A DNA stretch of 64,000 nucleotides from Reclinomonas americana ATCC 50394 (taxonomy: Eukaryota; Jakobida; Jakobea; Jakobida). The notes beneath the pieces are model-generated. The model saw only the letters and a program-made list of their open reading frames with translations. It ran no database searches and was not told the DNA's origin. Shown piece by piece: positions 1-9,019 of the stretch (within the stretch, counting starts at the first letter, position 1; every line of letters starts with the position of its first letter). Location of the stretch: assembly GCA_048213135.1 (NCBI GenBank), contig PS015009.1, positions 248,001 to 312,000 of the forward strand, written 5' to 3'. The translations under genes and the position numbers were made by a program.

Positions 1-541
1 CGAAAGCACCTACCGTGTAGGAGTTGGTCCCGTGTATGAAAAGCAGGTAAGGTTTGTCAGATTTTTTAGGCGCAGCTTTTGTAAACTGGAAGGAATTATT
101 GATCGAATACAGTCCGCTCCTGCCTTCCAGCAGTTTTTTCTCCAGGCCTATGGCGATGTCCTTCACTTTGCGGGTCACCGCTTTTTTAGTGAACACGTTC
201 AGTATTTTCAAAGCGATATCGCCAATGAAACCACGTTTGTTATCCCCGGAATCGAGATAAGCGGGCAGTTCAAATGTTTCACCTGCTGCACGTTTGCGTC
301 CTGTGGCCTCAGGAAAGACATGATAGAGCGAATCGGTACCACCAAACCAGGTGCTGTCATCATCAAAGATAAATTCGAGGAGATCGTTCTCGCCGAGGTT
401 GAGTTCATGTACCTCGCCGATGGCCCTTGTAGCGCTGACCTGGTAGCTGGCTTTCCACTCCAGGCGGGCATCGTTAGCGGTTTGCCTGGATACGGTTTCA
501 GCGCCATCGTTTTTAATACCACGCAGAACGATCTTTTTCAT
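1..541 (-). CDS. N-terminal part of an alpha/beta-hydrolase-like protein (cut by window edge)
   Basis: The gene reads leftwards from an ATG at 539-541 and stays open to the window edge, so 180 codons are visible. The protein starts MKKIVLRGIKND and has no signal peptide, so it is probably cytoplasmic. Residues 166-173 (LLFIHGTN) look like the first core strand and oxyanion turn of an alpha/beta-hydrolase. The preceding 160 residues match nothing I recognise with confidence. From memory, large Bacteroidota proteins with this kind of start can carry CHAT or caspase-like domains further on, but the part needed to test that lies outside the window. The gene lies downstream of ffh, beyond the ffh terminator, so it should have its own promoter. 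The hydrolase assignment is an inference from one motif. Confidence 0.6.
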   Translation of the reverse strand, partial: MKKIVLRGIKNDGAETVSRQTANDARLEWKASYQVSATRAIGEVHELNLGENDLLEFIFDDDSTWFGGTDSLYHVFPEATGRKRAAGETFELPAYLDSGDNKRGFIGDIALKILNVFTKKAVTRKVKDIAIGLEKKLLEGRSGLYSINNSFQFTKAAPKKSDKPYLLFIHGTNSYTVGAF

Positions 542-673
542 ATGCAGGATTTTTTGGTGAGATGAAAATAAGATTTTTATTTTTCCCACCTTCAGTGGGT
601 TTTTATTTTAACACAGAAAACAAGAGAGCACAAGGGTTCTGCAGAGAATTTTATCCTGCGACAGGTCTGAGCA

Positions 674-702
674 CAAAAAAAGCAACACTATTCATGTTGC
701 TT
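674..702 (-). terminator. Rho-independent terminator downstream of ffh
   Basis: On the minus strand a stem GCAACA/TGTTGC (flanked by A-T pairs) is followed directly by a run of seven T. It lies about 90 bp past the ffh stop codon and separates ffh from the hydrolase-like gene. Confidence 0.8.
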
Positions 703-788
703 CCTTATGCATTTTGTTACCTCAAATATCATGACTTATCCTGCCGGATGAAGTCAATTATCTCATCATCAGATTTGCAAATTATCAA

Positions 789-2111
789 TTATCTTTTTGT
801 CATCCCCTGCATCCTGCCCATCGGCATTTTGTTCATCATTTTCATCATGCCTTTCATTTGTTCAAACTGTTTCAGGAACTGGTTCAGTTCGTTCATATCA
901 CGACCACTTCCCCTGGAAATGCGTTCTTTCCTGCTGGCATTGATCAGGTCGGGATTACGGCGTTCTTCGAGGGTCATGGCATTGATCATGGCTTCAATAC
1001 CTTTGAAGGAATCGTTACTGATGTCGATATCTTTGATCTGTTTGCCCACACCGGGTATCATGCCCATCAGGTCTTTCAGGTTACCCATTTTTTTGATCTG
1101 CTGCAGCTGGGTTTTGAAGTCCTCGAAATCGAACTGATTTTTGCGGATCTTTTTTTCCAGGCGTGCGGCTTCTTTTTCATCAAACTGCTCCTGCGCTTTT
1201 TCTACCAGGCTTACGATATCACCCATGCCCAGGATACGCTGCGCCATCCTTTCAGGATAGAACACATCCAGCGTTTCCATTTTTTCCCCGTTACTGGCAA
1301 ACTTGATCGGTTTGTTAACGGTGTATTTAATGGAAAGAGCTGCACCACCGCGGGTATCACCATCAAGCTTGGTCAGCACCACGCCGCTGAAATCGAGTCT
1401 TTCATTGAAAGCGGCTGCGGTATTCACAGCATCCTGGCCGGTCATACTGTCTACTACGAACAATATCTCATCGGGTTTTACCGCTTCCTTTACATTCGCC
1501 ACTTCAGTCATCATCACTTCATCAACGGCCAAACGACCGGCAGTATCGATGATCACCACATTTTTATTCCTTGACTTCGCCGCAGCAATGGCATTCTTCG
1601 CAATGCTGACAGCATCTTTATTTTCGCGTTCGCTGTATACATCAACGCCCACCTGTCCGCCGAGTACTTCCAGCTGGTCAATCGCCGCAGGACGGTAAAT
1701 ATCAGCTGCCACCAACAGGGGTGATTTGCCCTTTTTGGTTTTAAGATAATTGGCCAGCTTACCACTGAAAGTGGTTTTACCACTACCCTGCAAACCCGCT
1801 ACCAGTATAACCGCCGGGTTGCCGGTGATGTTGAATTCGCTTTCGCTGCCGCCCATCAGTTCAGTGAGTTCGTCCTGTACGATCTTTACCATTTGCTGCC
1901 CGGGGTTAACCGACAGCAGTACTTTGGAACCGATCGCTTTTTCTTTCACTTTATCGGTGAATTCTTTCGCGATCTTGTAGTTCACATCCGCGTCTACCAG
2001 TGCCCTGCGTATATCCTTTACCGTATTGGCAATATTTAATTCAGATATCCGTCCCTCGCCTTTTATATTCTTAAAGGCCGATTCTAATTTTTCTGAAAGA
2101 TTATTGAACAT
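789..2111 (-). CDS. ffh: Signal recognition particle protein Ffh (SRP54)
   Basis: GTPase of the signal recognition particle. It binds signal sequences on ribosomes together with 4.5S RNA and delivers them to FtsY at the membrane. The 440 residues show the helical N domain (1-90), then the G domain with P-loop GLQGSGKTT (106-114), DTAGR (189-193) and a TKLDGD motif near 246. The C-terminal M domain (about 300-440) ends in a methionine-rich tail (MKGMMKMMNKMPMGRM) that lines the signal-peptide groove. Length is normal for the family. No 4.5S RNA gene was recognised nearby. sucA lies upstream on the same strand, separated by 103 bp of AT-rich repeat. A terminator follows the gene. Confidence 0.98.
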   Translation of the reverse strand: MFNNLSEKLESAFKNIKGEGRISELNIANTVKDIRRALVDADVNYKIAKEFTDKVKEKAIGSKVLLSVNPGQQMVKIVQDELTELMGGSESEFNITGNPAVILVAGLQGSGKTTFSGKLANYLKTKKGKSPLLVAADIYRPAAIDQLEVLGGQVGVDVYSERENKDAVSIAKNAIAAAKSRNKNVVIIDTAGRLAVDEVMMTEVANVKEAVKPDEILFVVDSMTGQDAVNTAAAFNERLDFSGVVLTKLDGDTRGGAALSIKYTVNKPIKFASNGEKMETLDVFYPERMAQRILGMGDIVSLVEKAQEQFDEKEAARLEKKIRKNQFDFEDFKTQLQQIKKMGNLKDLMGMIPGVGKQIKDIDISNDSFKGIEAMINAMTLEERRNPDLINASRKERISRGSGRDMNELNQFLKQFEQMKGMMKMMNKMPMGRMQGMTKR

Positions 2112-2214
2112 GAGTTATGAGTGTTCTTTTATTTTTTTAGTTTCATGAATTCAAAAGTCAAAAAACTTCCGGTCATTTCAGACACTTTTTGAATTTTTGC
2201 TTTTGACTTATTTA

Positions 2215-4959
2215 TTAAATCGAAAAAGCCGTATCCACAATCTGCGCCTGCTCCTTAGCGTGTATCTTGGAGTAGCCGCTTGCTGTGGAAGCGCTGGCCT
2301 GCCGGCTGATCACATAAAAATTGATGCCGGCAAGATTCATACGCAGGAATGTGGCGGCGCCCATATTGAGCGGCTCCTCCTGTACCCAGTACCAGATCGC
2401 TTTGTTATAGCGTTTGTACAGTTCGTCGAGTTGTTTTTGCGGTAACGGATGTATCTGCTCCAGGCGGATGATGGCCACATCGCTGCGGTTGTCTTTTTGT
2501 TTGCGTTCGGCCAGGTCAAAATACATTTTACCACTGCATAGCAGTACTTTGGTAACGGCCCCGGCATCCTTCACCAATTCATCATCAATCACTTCCTTAA
2601 ATCCGCCGCTGGTAAATTCGCTCATCACGCTGTAGGAGCCCGGGTGACGCAGGTTGGCCTTGGGTGAGAATACGATCAGCGGTTTGCGGAACGGCCATGC
2701 CAGCTGCCTCCTGAGCAGGTGGAAGAAGTTGGCGGCTGTTGTTGTGTTCACCACTACCATGTTCAGCTCTGCACACATTTGCAGGAAGCGTTCCATACGG
2801 GCGCTGCTGTGCTCAGGACCTTGTCCCTCGTAACCGTGCGGCAGCAGCATCACCACACCATTCATACGCTGCCATTTCGTTTCAGCAGCAGCAATGAACT
2901 GATCGATCATGGTTTGAGCACCATTGCAGAAATCGCCGAACTGCGCCTCCCAGATGGTGAGCGCATTCGGGTTAGCCATAGCATACCCATACTCAAAGCC
3001 CAGAACCGCGTACTCACTCAGCAAAGAGTTGTAAATGCGGAAGGGCGATTGTGTTTCGGTAAAATGATTCAGCCTGTTGTAACCTTCATTGGTATTTTCG
3101 TCGTAGATCACGGCGTGGCGGTGACTGAAAGTACCGCGTTTTACATCCTGTCCGCTCATACGTACATCCTTGCCTTCAATAAGCAGACTGCCATAGGCCA
3201 TGAGTTCGCCAGTTGCCCAGTCCACTTTCTTTTCGTCGCTGAACAGTTTCAGTTTATCCTGTATCAGCTTGTCTACTTTACGCAGGGGTTTAAAACTCTC
3301 CGGCCATTTCATCAGCCCGTTGTACAGCAGGTCAAACTGCTGCTGGTTGATGGCGGTTACGGGTGACGCGTCAAAGTCTTCCGGCGTTGCTTTGCGTAAA
3401 GACTTCCACACCAGTTCAGGCGGCTGGTAGCTGTAAGGAAGCGGGTTCTGCTTCACTTCGTCTAACCGCTCCTGTAAGTCGGCCAGGAAACGCTGCTCCA
3501 TTTCGCGGGCCAGCGCCTGTGCGTCGGGTTCACCGTTCTGGATCAGGAACTGGGTATATACTTCACGTGGATTGAGGTGTTTGTCGATCAGCGAATACAG
3601 TTGCGGCTGCGTGAACTTGGGTTCATCGCCTTCGTTATGACCATGGCGGCGATAGCATACCATGTCGATAAAGATATCGCTATTGAACTCCTGGCGGTAG
3701 CGGGTAGCGATCTCGCTGGCTTTTACCACCGCTTCAGCATCATCACCGTTAACGTGGAGTACCGGAGCCTGCACCATGGCCGCTACAGAAGTGCAATAGT
3801 CGGCAGTACGGGCATCATCAAAATCGGTAGTGAAACCGATCTGGTTGTTGATCACAAAATGTATGGTGCCGCCGGTGTAATAGCCTTTCAGGCCGCTCAT
3901 CTGCAGTACTTCATATACAATGCCCTGTCCTGCTACCGACGCGTCGCCATGAATGAGTATGGGTAATATTTTATCAAAGTCACTGTCGTATAATACATCG
4001 GCTTTGCTGCGGGAATAACCGATCACAACGGGGTCAACCGCTTCCAGGTGCGATGGATTGGGACAGAGTTTGAGGTGTATTTTTTTACCAGAAGATGTTT
4101 CCACCTCACTGCTGAAGCCCAGGTGATATTTTACGTCACCGCTGCCCATGGTGGTATCCGGCATGCTGGTGCCTTCAAATTCGCTGAAGATCTGCTCATA
4201 GGTCTTGCCCATGATATTGGCCAGCACATTCAGTCTGCCGCGGTGTGCCATACCGATCACCACTTCCTGTACCCCGCTCTGTTCCCCGCTGTTGATGATG
4301 GCGTCGAGCGCAGCTATGGTTGTTTCCCCGCCTTCGAGCGAGAAACGTTTTTGCCCGATATACTTGGTGTGAAGGAATTTTTCAAACATCACCCCCTCGT
4401 TCAGTTTCTGGAGGATGCGTTTTTTCTGTTCCAGCGGCACAGGTTTCAGGATGGTCGATTCCACCGCATCTGCCAGCCATTCGATCTTAGTCATGTCGTT
4501 GAGTGCGCTGTATTCCACACCTACATGACTGGTATAACATTTTTGCAGGTGGTCAACGATCTGTTTCAGGGTAGCTTTGCCGAGTTTAACAAAACGTCCG
4601 GCTTCGAACTCTGTATTGAGGTCAGCATCGCTCAAACCAAAATTGGCCAGATCAAGATTCGCATGCCTGTCCTTTCTTTCGCGGATGGGATTGGTTTTGG
4701 CCACCAGGTGTCCCTTTTTACGGTAAGCCTGTATCAGCTGGTACACACCAAATTCTTTGTCGAGCATACCCGCGCTTACCGGTGCCGAACCTGTTGCAAC
4801 AGCTCCGTTGGCCGGTTTGGCGTTGCTTACGGCAAAATCAAATCCTTCAAAGAACTTACGCATTTCAGGGTCAATCGTGCCCGGGTCTTTTACAAAATCC
4901 TGGTACAGGCCTTCAATATAAGCGGGATGTGAACTGGTGATGTACTGAAAATCCTTCAT
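2215..4959 (-). CDS. sucA: 2-oxoglutarate dehydrogenase E1 component
   Basis: Thiamine-diphosphate-dependent E1 subunit of the 2-oxoglutarate dehydrogenase complex. It decarboxylates 2-oxoglutarate and passes the succinyl group to the E2 lipoyl domain in the TCA cycle. The 914 residues are typical. The N-terminus has the short helix HPAYIEGLYQDF used for E2 binding. An AHRGRLNVL motif lies near residue 240 and the thiamine-binding GDASVAGQG near 338. The C-terminal part carries the transketolase-like pyrimidine domain (QFGDFCNGAQ, GYEGQGPEHSS). The E2 gene sucB is not adjacent: ffh follows and a PqiA-like gene precedes. The stop codon sits at the edge of an AT-rich heptamer repeat. The enzyme would consume the 2-oxoglutarate made by the hydroxyproline pathway at 52-63 kb. 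Confidence 0.97.
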   Translation of the reverse strand: MKDFQYITSSHPAYIEGLYQDFVKDPGTIDPEMRKFFEGFDFAVSNAKPANGAVATGSAPVSAGMLDKEFGVYQLIQAYRKKGHLVAKTNPIRERKDRHANLDLANFGLSDADLNTEFEAGRFVKLGKATLKQIVDHLQKCYTSHVGVEYSALNDMTKIEWLADAVESTILKPVPLEQKKRILQKLNEGVMFEKFLHTKYIGQKRFSLEGGETTIAALDAIINSGEQSGVQEVVIGMAHRGRLNVLANIMGKTYEQIFSEFEGTSMPDTTMGSGDVKYHLGFSSEVETSSGKKIHLKLCPNPSHLEAVDPVVIGYSRSKADVLYDSDFDKILPILIHGDASVAGQGIVYEVLQMSGLKGYYTGGTIHFVINNQIGFTTDFDDARTADYCTSVAAMVQAPVLHVNGDDAEAVVKASEIATRYRQEFNSDIFIDMVCYRRHGHNEGDEPKFTQPQLYSLIDKHLNPREVYTQFLIQNGEPDAQALAREMEQRFLADLQERLDEVKQNPLPYSYQPPELVWKSLRKATPEDFDASPVTAINQQQFDLLYNGLMKWPESFKPLRKVDKLIQDKLKLFSDEKKVDWATGELMAYGSLLIEGKDVRMSGQDVKRGTFSHRHAVIYDENTNEGYNRLNHFTETQSPFRIYNSLLSEYAVLGFEYGYAMANPNALTIWEAQFGDFCNGAQTMIDQFIAAAETKWQRMNGVVMLLPHGYEGQGPEHSSARMERFLQMCAELNMVVVNTTTAANFFHLLRRQLAWPFRKPLIVFSPKANLRHPGSYSVMSEFTSGGFKEVIDDELVKDAGAVTKVLLCSGKMYFDLAERKQKDNRSDVAIIRLEQIHPLPQKQLDELYKRYNKAIWYWVQEEPLNMGAATFLRMNLAGINFYVISRQASASTASGYSKIHAKEQAQIVDTAFSI

Positions 4960-5056
4960 GTGCTGATGCTGTGTTTTATGCTCCGGGCGGACTTACCGGG
5001 GTCGATAACGTTCCCGCCTGCCGGATGACTTTTTTCGAGTTGCAAATATCGGTTAA

Positions 5057-5551
5057 TTATGGATTGGAAGTTGCGCCCGCCCTTGGCATTTTTCCCATAA
5101 GGGCAACCAAAATGGCGCTGATGAGCACATAGGCTGAAAAGTAATAAAATCCGGGTTCCAGGAAGGCTTTGGTGTTGTCCATGGCCTGTGCGCCCAGGAA
5201 AGCTACCAGTATGCTGATGGCGAATACGTCGGCCATGGCCCATTTGCTGATGGCCGATACCCACCGGTAGTACCTGGCCGGGGCCTGTGGTGCCAGCAGG
5301 ATATAGAAAATGAGCCCTGATTTTAATGCGGGAACAAGGATCCCGAAAAGGAAAATGAGGGCAAAAGGCCAGTAATTACCCCCGTTCCAGAGGCTGCTGA
5401 GGGTGCCGAGGGCGCTTCTTTTCTCGTTAAAAAGGTTAAAATCGACAAGGAAATGGGTGGAAATATCGATGTGAAGCATGTCTTTTACCCATCCCAGTCC
5501 CAATAAGACCAGGGAAACAACGTGAAAAAAGAGGAATATATAACGGTTCAT
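5057..5551 (-). CDS. Paraquat-inducible protein A (PqiA)-like membrane protein
   Basis: Integral inner-membrane protein of 164 residues with about four hydrophobic helices (1-20, 60-85, 105-120, 135-155). The segment SKWAMADVFAISILVAFLG matches the conserved W-(S/A)-M-x-D-V-F signature of PqiA family proteins. These are usually encoded with MCE/PqiB proteins and linked to lipid transport or envelope stress. No MCE partner is present here, so the protein appears to act alone or with distant partners. It is close to sucA but a shared transcript is not shown. The function stays general. Confidence 0.8.
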   Translation of the reverse strand: MNRYIFLFFHVVSLVLLGLGWVKDMLHIDISTHFLVDFNLFNEKRSALGTLSSLWNGGNYWPFALIFLFGILVPALKSGLIFYILLAPQAPARYYRWVSAISKWAMADVFAISILVAFLGAQAMDNTKAFLEPGFYYFSAYVLISAILVALMGKMPRAGATSNP

Positions 5552-5678
5552 GGCGCTGAAATAAGCTGAAAAATAGGTGTAAAAGCATGAATTCAGGGAA
5601 ATTTTAAAATTTGTATTGCAAAAAGCAATATTTATCCCGCCCTTCCCTTATCTTTGCAGCCCAAAAATTAGAATTTAA

Positions 5679-5933
5679 ATGGCAAATCATTCAGCAACCA
5701 AAAAAGATGTGCGTCAGAGCGCAAAGCGTAACGAACGTAACCGTTATTATGGTAAAACTACCCGTAACGCTATCCGTGACTTAAAAGCAAGCGACAAGAC
5801 CGCAGCTACAGAACAATTTCCGAAAGTTGCTTCCATGATCGACAAACTGGCCAAGCGTGGTACCATCCACAAAAATAAAGCCGCTAACCTGAAGAGCAAG
5901 CTGGCTAAAAGGCTGAACGCTTTAGCGAAGTAA
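5679..5933 (+). CDS. rpsT: 30S ribosomal protein S20
   Basis: Small-subunit protein that binds the 5' domain and helix 44 region of 16S rRNA early in assembly. The 84 residues are strongly basic (MANHSATKKDVRQSAKRNERN), with the expected helical body and a KAANLKSKLAKRLNAL ending. A TATCTTTG box at 5649-5656 fits a Bacteroidota -7 element about 20 bp upstream of the start. No good -33 element is visible. The gene is transcribed alone and followed by a strong terminator. Confidence 0.98.
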   Translation: MANHSATKKDVRQSAKRNERNRYYGKTTRNAIRDLKASDKTAATEQFPKVASMIDKLAKRGTIHKNKAANLKSKLAKRLNALAK

Positions 5934-5955
5934 TTTTTGTTGTTTACATCATATT

Positions 5956-5991
5956 AAAAGCCCGTCAATATCATAATTGATGGGCTTTTTT
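5956..5991 (+). terminator. Rho-independent terminator of rpsT
   Basis: Long perfect stem AAAAGCCCGTCAAT/ATTGATGGGCTTTT with a six-base loop and a T run, 23 bp after the rpsT stop. Confidence 0.93.
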
Positions 5992-6064
5992 GTTGACAAA
6001 TACTTAATATGTCTTATGTAACTATACCCTAATTTTGGGGGTCTCTCTTATCACAAAGGCATAT

Positions 6065-8833
6065 ATGAAAAGAACGTTACTCTTACTTACCTCTCTTTTC
6101 CTGGTATTCCATGGATTTGCACAAACCAATCCATCCGCTCAAAATTTACCAGTCAGCATTAATTTCGGAACTACCGCGTTTACTCCGCCATTTACCAATA
6201 TGGTAGCCTGGACGGGTGATGGAACAAGACCTTATATGACCCAGGCTGCTGCAGAAGCAAGTGGGCCAGGAGCAAACTGTACTGCTTTGTTTAGTACCAC
6301 ACCTGCAAGTGCTGGTGCCCCCGGACAATACGGCCACGTTGTGAGCGGGAGCAGCAGGCTGACCATATTATTATCAAGCAATACTACCAACGGTACTACC
6401 CAGGCCGCATTGGCGATCAATACCATCGCTACAACCAATGTCATTATCGCCTACGATGCATCCCTTTCTGTTTCGAATGCAAGAGATGTTGGCATCGCAT
6501 TGCAATATCGTATCGGCACCACTGGCTCCTTCACCACTATCGCGGGCACAGCAGCTACTTACAATTCGGGCACTTCGAATGGCGGCGACGCTGACGGACC
6601 AACTGATCTTGACAATTACTCAGTCGTATTACCGGCAGCAGCTGAGAACCAGGCTGTTGTTCAGCTCCGCTGGATCACCTGGAGGGGCAGCCAGGCGGGT
6701 AATAACTCCGGCATTGGTATTGACAATATCAGCATTACCGGCGGTACTACTCCCTGCCCTGAGCCGACAGCACAAGCCACCGACCTGTCACTAACGTCTA
6801 CGCCTACCAGCGTTTCAGGCACGTTCACCAATGCGGTTCCCGCGGCAGATGATTACATCATAGTAAGAAGTACTTCTGCCAGCCTGGGTGCCAGTCCTGC
6901 TGATGCAATAACATACAGCGTTGGACAAACCATTGGCTCTGGTACTGTCATCAGCGTGGCATCGGGCAACGCCTTTACCGATAACAGCCTTACGCCTAAT
7001 ACGCACTATTACTATTTTGTATTTGCCTATAATAATGAAGGTTGCAGTGGCGGCCCTAATTATCTCACTACCCTTAACCCGGCACCCGCAGGCAATACCA
7101 ACGATATTTTCACACAGCCGCTTCCCTCTTGTTCCACACCCACTGCAGCGCCCACCAACCTGGTACTCACACCTTCCAGTAACAGTGTACTCGGTTCCTT
7201 TACTGCCGTAGCAGACGCCAATCGCTACCTGGTGGTACGCAGCCTCAGCAGTACACTAAGCGCCAGCCCGGTTAACGGAACGGCTTATACCGGCGGGCAG
7301 GCATTCGGCGGAGGTGTTGTTGTCAGCTACAACAGCAACAACTCTTTTGTCGCCAACGGGCTTAGCACGAGTACCCAGTATTACTTCTTTGTATTTGCCG
7401 CCAACAGCGAATGTTCAGGCGAGCCATTTTATAATACCCTTTCACTCGACGGAAACGCTACCACCACCAATATTGCAGGCGTACCAGCGGGCTATTACAC
7501 CGCAGCCGACGGACTTTCCTGCCAGCCGTTGAAAAGCACATTGCAAACCATCATCAGCAATGGTTATGTACAACTGTCCTACAATGATGTGTGGGACGCG
7601 TATCAATACACAGATATGCACCGCAATGATGCGAATACCGCCGACATCATCTGGGATATTTACAGCGATAACCCCGCTGGCCCCGAACCCTATACGTATA
7701 CATTCGGCACCAACCAGTGCGGTACTTACAACAGCGAAGCTGACTGCTACAACAGGGAACATTCCACACCCAAATCCTGGTTTAACGACGCGTATCCCAT
7801 GTACAGTGATGTGAACCATCTTTATCCTACCGACGGATATGTGAACAATTACCGCGGCAACTTCCCATACGGTGAAGTGAGCAGCGCGACTTTTACTTCC
7901 GCCAATGGCAGCAAACTGGGTACCGGCAGCAATTTTGGTTATAACGGCACTGTGTTTGAACCGAGGAACGAATTCAAAGGCGACCTGGCCCGTACCAGTT
8001 TGTATATGGCCACCCGCTACGAGAACCAGATCATCAGCAACAACTGGTCAACTAACGGTACCGCCAATGCGCTATTCCTGAGTACCTCCGATCAGCCCGA
8101 TGCCGCCAAAAGAAGATTACAGATATACGATACCTGGTACATAAAAACCATGTTCAAATGGATGAACCAGGACCCTGTCAGCCAGAAAGAGACGGACAGG
8201 AATAATGCCGTATACTACCAATCCGGGCAGAACAACAGGAACCCTTATATTGATCATCCTGAATATGCAGCACTCGTGTGGCAGTGTACCGGCGTATTGC
8301 CCGTGACCATTGTGGACTTTACCGCACAACGTAATAATGAATCCGTTCTGCTGAGGTGGTATGCTACCTTCGAAACCAGTTTCAGGAAATATGAAGTGGA
8401 GCGAAGTATTGATGGCATGAGCTATACCAAAATCGGCGAAGTGGCCGGCCGCAACCTGGCGACGTATGATTTTACCGACTATGATCTGCCCTTAAGCAAC
8501 AGGGTGTATTACAGGCTGAAAATGATCGATGCCGACGGGCAGTACCGTTACAGCAAAACGGTATCACTGCAACTTGGTAACCTGTTCTCCAGCGCGCTGG
8601 TATATCCTAATCCCACTACCGATAAACTGACGATAAAACTGGAGAAAGCCCTCACCTCCAATGGCCTCCTGCTGATCACCGATATGAGTGGCAGGACCGT
8701 TTTGCAGCAGGTCGTATCGGCAGGCAACGCAACTATTCCTGTTATTGTAAAGCAACTGAGCGCCGGCCGGTATTTTATCCGCATGGCAGCTGGCAATATA
8801 CTGGTGAATCAATCGTTCGTAGTGGTTAAGTAA
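6065..8833 (+). CDS. Secreted endonuclease I family nuclease with FN3-like repeats and T9SS sorting domain
   Basis: Predicted extracellular nuclease of 922 residues. The start is set at the ATG at 6065 because MKRTLLLLTSLFLVFHGFAQ is a clean Sec signal; an in-frame upstream start would place extra residues before it. Two related domains follow (about 235-340 and 360-470), each with paired cysteines and a YYFFVFA-type strand, resembling fibronectin III repeats. The endonuclease I domain covers about 480-740 and carries the His-Me finger segment NREHSTPKSWF, with the probable catalytic histidine near 566. The last 80 residues (YPNPTTDKLTI to the end) form a type A T9SS sorting signal, so the protein should cross the outer membrane by type IX secretion. 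A TAATTTTG -7 box lies at 6030-6037. Likely role: extracellular DNA or RNA breakdown for nutrients. Confidence 0.9.
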   Translation: MKRTLLLLTSLFLVFHGFAQTNPSAQNLPVSINFGTTAFTPPFTNMVAWTGDGTRPYMTQAAAEASGPGANCTALFSTTPASAGAPGQYGHVVSGSSRLTILLSSNTTNGTTQAALAINTIATTNVIIAYDASLSVSNARDVGIALQYRIGTTGSFTTIAGTAATYNSGTSNGGDADGPTDLDNYSVVLPAAAENQAVVQLRWITWRGSQAGNNSGIGIDNISITGGTTPCPEPTAQATDLSLTSTPTSVSGTFTNAVPAADDYIIVRSTSASLGASPADAITYSVGQTIGSGTVISVASGNAFTDNSLTPNTHYYYFVFAYNNEGCSGGPNYLTTLNPAPAGNTNDIFTQPLPSCSTPTAAPTNLVLTPSSNSVLGSFTAVADANRYLVVRSLSSTLSASPVNGTAYTGGQAFGGGVVVSYNSNNSFVANGLSTSTQYYFFVFAANSECSGEPFYNTLSLDGNATTTNIAGVPAGYYTAADGLSCQPLKSTLQTIISNGYVQLSYNDVWDAYQYTDMHRNDANTADIIWDIYSDNPAGPEPYTYTFGTNQCGTYNSEADCYNREHSTPKSWFNDAYPMYSDVNHLYPTDGYVNNYRGNFPYGEVSSATFTSANGSKLGTGSNFGYNGTVFEPRNEFKGDLARTSLYMATRYENQIISNNWSTNGTANALFLSTSDQPDAAKRRLQIYDTWYIKTMFKWMNQDPVSQKETDRNNAVYYQSGQNNRNPYIDHPEYAALVWQCTGVLPVTIVDFTAQRNNESVLLRWYATFETSFRKYEVERSIDGMSYTKIGEVAGRNLATYDFTDYDLPLSNRVYYRLKMIDADGQYRYSKTVSLQLGNLFSSALVYPNPTTDKLTIKLEKALTSNGLLLITDMSGRTVLQQVVSAGNATIPVIVKQLSAGRYFIRMAAGNILVNQSFVVVK

Positions 8834-8858
8834 ATTGATTATGGCATTCTAATAAGCA

Positions 8859-8888
8859 AGACGCCTCTTTAGGGGCGTCTTTGTTTTT
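8859..8888 (+). terminator. Rho-independent terminator
   Basis: Stem AGACGCC/GGCGTCT with a short T-rich loop, then TTGTTTTT, 25 bp after the endonuclease gene. Confidence 0.9.
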
Positions 8889-8966
8889 ACCGCCAAGAAC
8901 AGGAGAACGCAGAGTTAATACAAAGACTTTTTGAATTTTTAATTTTGACTTTTTACTTTCTTTGAT
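8889..8966. repeat. Two degenerate word arrays (CACAAAG-type, then T-rich heptamers)
   Basis: Positions 8889-8925 contain octamer-spaced words CGCCAAGA, ACAGGAGA and ACGCAGAG. Positions 8926-8960 hold T-rich words of about 7 bp (TTTTTGAA, TTTTTAA, TTTTGAC, TTTTTAC). Both types recur elsewhere in the window (see findings). Confidence 0.55.
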
Positions 8967-9019
8967 AAACGGCTACCTCATCCCTTTGAAAAGTCGTAGC
9001 TTGACAAAAAATTTTCCAC

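Noticed and set aside
32-565. Plus-strand frame of 177 codons at the left edge
   Set aside because: It is antisense to the minus-strand hydrolase-like gene, whose frame has better codon use and a recognisable motif.
4048-4932. 294-codon plus-strand frame opposite sucA
   Set aside because: Shadow frame without family features.
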